A DNA stretch of 15,630 nucleotides, taken from the NCBI GenBank assembly GCA_964503595.1, contig CAZDAM010000082.1, positions 1 to 15,630 on the forward strand, given 5' to 3'. Positions 13,713 to 15,630 of the stretch are shown here, piece after piece (position 1 is the first letter of the stretch; each line of letters opens with the position of its first letter). Below the pieces are notes generated by a model that saw nothing but the letters and a program-made list of their open reading frames with translations, did no database searches and was not told the origin of the DNA. The position numbers and the translations under genes were made by a program. Source of the stretch: CAZDAM01 sp964503595. GTDB taxonomy: Bacteria > Muiribacteriota > UBA6191.

Positions 13713-15242
13713 GTGGATAAACCATCATCAAGCATTCTCAAGCCGGTCTTCATACCAGCATCGGTCTTGATTTTTACTCTGGTTGGCTGTGCCATCCTGT
13801 TTACCAAATCTTTCGGGGCCATGGTCTCTGAAGTCCATGGCTGGGTTACGGAAACTTTTGGCTGGTTCCTGATTCTGGTTGTGGCCGGATTTCTGATGTA
13901 CACCTTCTGGCTGATGCTGGGCCGGTTCAACCATGTGGTGCTGGGACCGGATGGCTGCAAACCGGATTACAGCTTCGGCTCCTGGCTGGCCATGCTGTTT
14001 TCGGCGGGAATGGGAATCGGACTCCTTTTTTACGGAGTCGCCGAGCCTCTCCTTCACTTTGCCAGTCCCCCATACGGACAGGCCGAGACCATTCAGGCCG
14101 CCCGCATGGCAATGAATGTGACCTATTTTCACTGGGGCCTGCATGCCTGGGCCATTTATGGTCTGATGGGCCTTTCACTGGCCTATTTTCACTTCAGGAA
14201 GGGGTTGCCACTCTCTCTGCGCTCGGTATTCTATCCACTGTTAAAAGAGAAGATCCATGGCCCCTGGGGGCATGTGATTGATGTCACGGCTGTTCTGGGA
14301 ACCCTTTTTGGGGTTGCGACCTCACTGGGCTTTGGGGCCAAGCAGGTCAATTCCGGGATGCACGATGTCTTTGGACTTGAGATCAGTGCAGAGGTACAGG
14401 TGGGCCTGATCGCCATCATTACCCTTTTTGCCACAGCTTCTGTGGTGATGGGTCTGGATGCGGGAATCAAGCGTCTCTCTGAATTCAATATCATCTGTGC
14501 CACCCTGTTTCTGATTTTTGTGTTTCTGGCAGGACCGACCGTCTGGATTCTGAATAATTTTGTCCAGTCCACCGGGCATTTTCTGCAGAATGCAATAGGC
14601 ACGATGTTTTATACGGAATCCTACGTAGAGACAGGCTGGCAGGCCAGCTGGACCGTGTTTTACTGGGCCTGGTGGATTTCCTGGTCACCCTTTGTGGGAC
14701 TTTTTATCGCGAGAATCAGCAAAGGTCGCACCATTCGGGAATTTCTGGCCAGTGTCCTGATTGTTCCAAGCCTTCTAAGCTTCTTCTGGTTTTCCACATT
14801 CGGAGGAACCGCTCTTTATTTCCAGATGCACGGAAAGGCTGATTTCATTGCTATGGCCCAGCATAATGTTCCCGGAGTTCTGTTTGAATTCCTGAAACAC
14901 TTTCCTTTGTCCAATATCATTGGGATTCTGGCTATCATCGTAATTGTCAGCTTCTTTGTGACCTCATCAGATTCCGGTTCCTTTGTTGTGGACATGCTGG
15001 CATCGGGAGGCAACCCCAATCCTCCTCTATCCCAGAGAATTTACTGGGCGGTCCTGGAAGGAGTGATTGCGGGTGCCCTGCTTCTGGGGGGTGGGCTAAA
15101 GGCCCTTCAGACCGCCGCCATTCTGACGGCCCTGCCACTGGCCGTAGCGCTGGTGTTTCTTTGCGTTAGTCTTTACAACTGGCTTTCTCAGGAGCCCCTG
15201 GAAGAAGAATATTACAGGCGTTTTGGGCCTAGGAAAGGGTAA
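13713..15242 (+). CDS. BCCT-family quaternary-amine transporter (glycine betaine/choline/carnitine type)
   Basis: A 509-residue secondary transporter with the 12-helix BCCT core. FSAGMGIGLLFYGVAEP is at 94-112 and the signature FYWAWWISWSPFVGLFIARISKGRT begins at 316, followed by TSSDSGSF (417-424). The aromatic box that holds trimethylammonium in BetP (W189, W194, Y197, W374) is conserved with exact spacing: W141, W146, Y149 and W320/W321/W324. The substrate is therefore very probably a betaine-like compound; Na+ or H+ coupling cannot be told. The long osmosensing C-terminal tail of BetP is absent, so osmotic activation is unlikely. The GTG start has AAAGGAGGAA at 13701-13710, overlapping the meaB stop, so it lies in the mutase operon. 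The unusual link of betaine import with a B12 mutase is noted in the findings. Confidence 0.95.
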   Translation: MDKPSSSILKPVFIPASVLIFTLVGCAILFTKSFGAMVSEVHGWVTETFGWFLILVVAGFLMYTFWLMLGRFNHVVLGPDGCKPDYSFGSWLAMLFSAGMGIGLLFYGVAEPLLHFASPPYGQAETIQAARMAMNVTYFHWGLHAWAIYGLMGLSLAYFHFRKGLPLSLRSVFYPLLKEKIHGPWGHVIDVTAVLGTLFGVATSLGFGAKQVNSGMHDVFGLEISAEVQVGLIAIITLFATASVVMGLDAGIKRLSEFNIICATLFLIFVFLAGPTVWILNNFVQSTGHFLQNAIGTMFYTESYVETGWQASWTVFYWAWWISWSPFVGLFIARISKGRTIREFLASVLIVPSLLSFFWFSTFGGTALYFQMHGKADFIAMAQHNVPGVLFEFLKHFPLSNIIGILAIIVIVSFFVTSSDSGSFVVDMLASGGNPNPPLSQRIYWAVLEGVIAGALLLGGGLKALQTAAILTALPLAVALVFLCVSLYNWLSQEPLEEEYYRRFGPRKG

Positions 15243-15319
15243 GGGTTCTATCTGAAAACGAGCAAAAATGGAATGGGTAATAGAGCAATCTGCAAAATTA
15301 TGCAGCTTGCCGTCTGGAA
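15243..15319. other. non-coding gap after the transporter gene
   Basis: This AT-richer segment lies between the BCCT stop and the repeat array. I see no terminator hairpin, promoter or gene in it, although the HNH-domain frame passes through part of it without an obvious start. Confidence 0.4.
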
Positions 15320-15456
15320 TCTGTCACGGGACAGGTTGAAAGCCTGTGGGTTGTCGCCGGCCCGGGAGCCTGTCACGGGACGGGCATAAAGCTCTGAGAA
15401 TGCGCCTGTCACAGGACAGGCGGAAAGCGCTGAGAATGCGTCTGTCACAGGACAGA
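15320..15456. repeat. array of four hairpin-forming repeats, 36-bp period at its end
   Basis: CTGTCAC(G/A)GGAC occurs at 15321, 15370, 15406 and 15442. The last three copies are exactly 36 bp apart. The two full 36-bp units (15370-15405 and 15406-15441) differ at only six positions, and the fourth copy is truncated after the hairpin. Each copy can fold into a 6-7 bp stem with a 4-base loop (ACGG or ACAG): 15320-15335, 15368-15385, 15404-15421 and 15441-15456. Stem changes are compensated: CCTGTC/GACAGG in the third copy and TCTGTC/GACAGA in the fourth. The period is a multiple of three, so the array reads through as a 12-residue peptide repeat (VTGQAESAENA) into the HNH frame. Confidence 0.8.
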
Positions 15457-15630
15457 AAAGAAAACCGGTTCCGGCAGAGGTGAAACATGCTGTCAATCTG
15501 CGCGATCAGGGCCGGTGCACTTTCCATTTCAAGGGAAAACGCTGTGAAGGAAGGCGGTTTTTGCACATCCATCACAGAATTCCGGTCTCAAAAGGCGGAA
15601 AGAACACGGTGGAAAATCTGAACACGCTCT
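15390..15630 (+). pseudogene. HNH endonuclease domain, 3' part runs off the window; probably 5'-truncated
   Basis: The frame open from 15390 to the window edge encodes, from about 15480, a clear HNH/McrA-type nuclease domain. It has VNLRDQGRCTF, a second cysteine in KRCEG, the HIHH catalytic pair, then PVSKGG.NTVENLNTL. The two cysteines would belong to the usual structural zinc site. Known proteins with this domain carry some 200 or more residues in front of it. Here an in-frame TAA (15387-15389) cuts the frame, and only repeat-encoded peptide precedes the domain. No ATG lies in frame; the GTG at 15480 is the sole visible start and lacks a good ribosome-binding site. A remnant of a larger gene is the simplest reading, though a sequencing frameshift cannot be excluded. 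Confidence 0.65.

Noticed and set aside
15320..15456. 36-bp spaced palindromic repeats as a CRISPR array
   Set aside because: The units are contiguous with no unique spacers between them, the copies diverge, and the array reads through into an HNH coding frame; no cas genes are near.
15248..15575. minus-strand ORFs across the repeat array
   Set aside because: Their sequence comes from the hairpin repeats (FxPVTGAFS-like units) and from the reverse of the HNH domain; the plus strand carries the recognisable protein.

Overview
The window is a gene-dense stretch of a bacterial chromosome with roughly balanced base composition (about 50% GC by eye). It uses Shine-Dalgarno-led starts and has one textbook sigma70-type promoter. 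The gene set suggests a Gram-negative bacterium: two small secreted proteins with Sec-type signals, Nfu with the extra N-terminal domain, single-chain methylmalonyl-CoA mutase plus MeaB, and an HNH domain of the RDQGRCTF...HIHH type. That HNH type is, from memory, common in Bdellovibrio-like lineages. The placement in Bdellovibrionota or a related deltaproteobacterial-grade group is inference only. No tRNA, rRNA, insertion sequence or CRISPR array was seen.

Layout. Positions 1-830 (+) hold the 3' end of a Pnkp-type metallophosphatase and an alpha/beta hydrolase with an uncertain, possibly frameshifted 5' end. Positions 906-2278 (-) hold a two-gene overlapping operon: a DUF6687-like protein with an H-x-D-x-D motif, preceded by a 112-residue protein of unknown function. 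A divergent promoter region follows, with a perfect TTGACA-16 bp-TATAAT promoter driving a secreted unknown protein and, 46 bp later, a cyclophilin. A 10-bp hairpin separates this unit from a convergent gene for a second secreted protein with a low-complexity linker and TPR-like tail (3880-4716, -).

Positions 4910-8482 (+) are a tightly overlapping five-gene operon: Nfu (Fe-S carrier), a MYG1/DHH-like phosphohydrolase, an FmdB-type zinc ribbon, a fold-type-I aminotransferase, and a LOG-family nucleotide phosphoribohydrolase. A small membrane protein follows. folE (-) and the queuosine-precursor transporter yhhQ (+) are divergent from a shared 109-bp region. A 76-residue four-cysteine zinc-ribbon gene (-) overlaps the yhhQ 3' end by 43 bp.

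Positions 10608-15242 (+) form a second operon: methylmalonyl-CoA mutase (catalytic residues intact), its G-protein chaperone MeaB (GTGA overlap), and a BCCT-family quaternary-amine transporter (10-bp gap). The right edge (15320-15630) holds a short array of hairpin-forming repeats, 36 bp apart at its end, that runs in frame into an HNH endonuclease domain cut off by the window. An in-frame stop just upstream suggests a 5'-truncated remnant.

Most of the window is ordinary housekeeping and accessory metabolism. The most unusual parts are the covarying hairpin-repeat array fused in frame to the HNH domain, the mixed-function overlapping operon around the MYG1-like gene, and the uncharacterised DUF6687-like pair.
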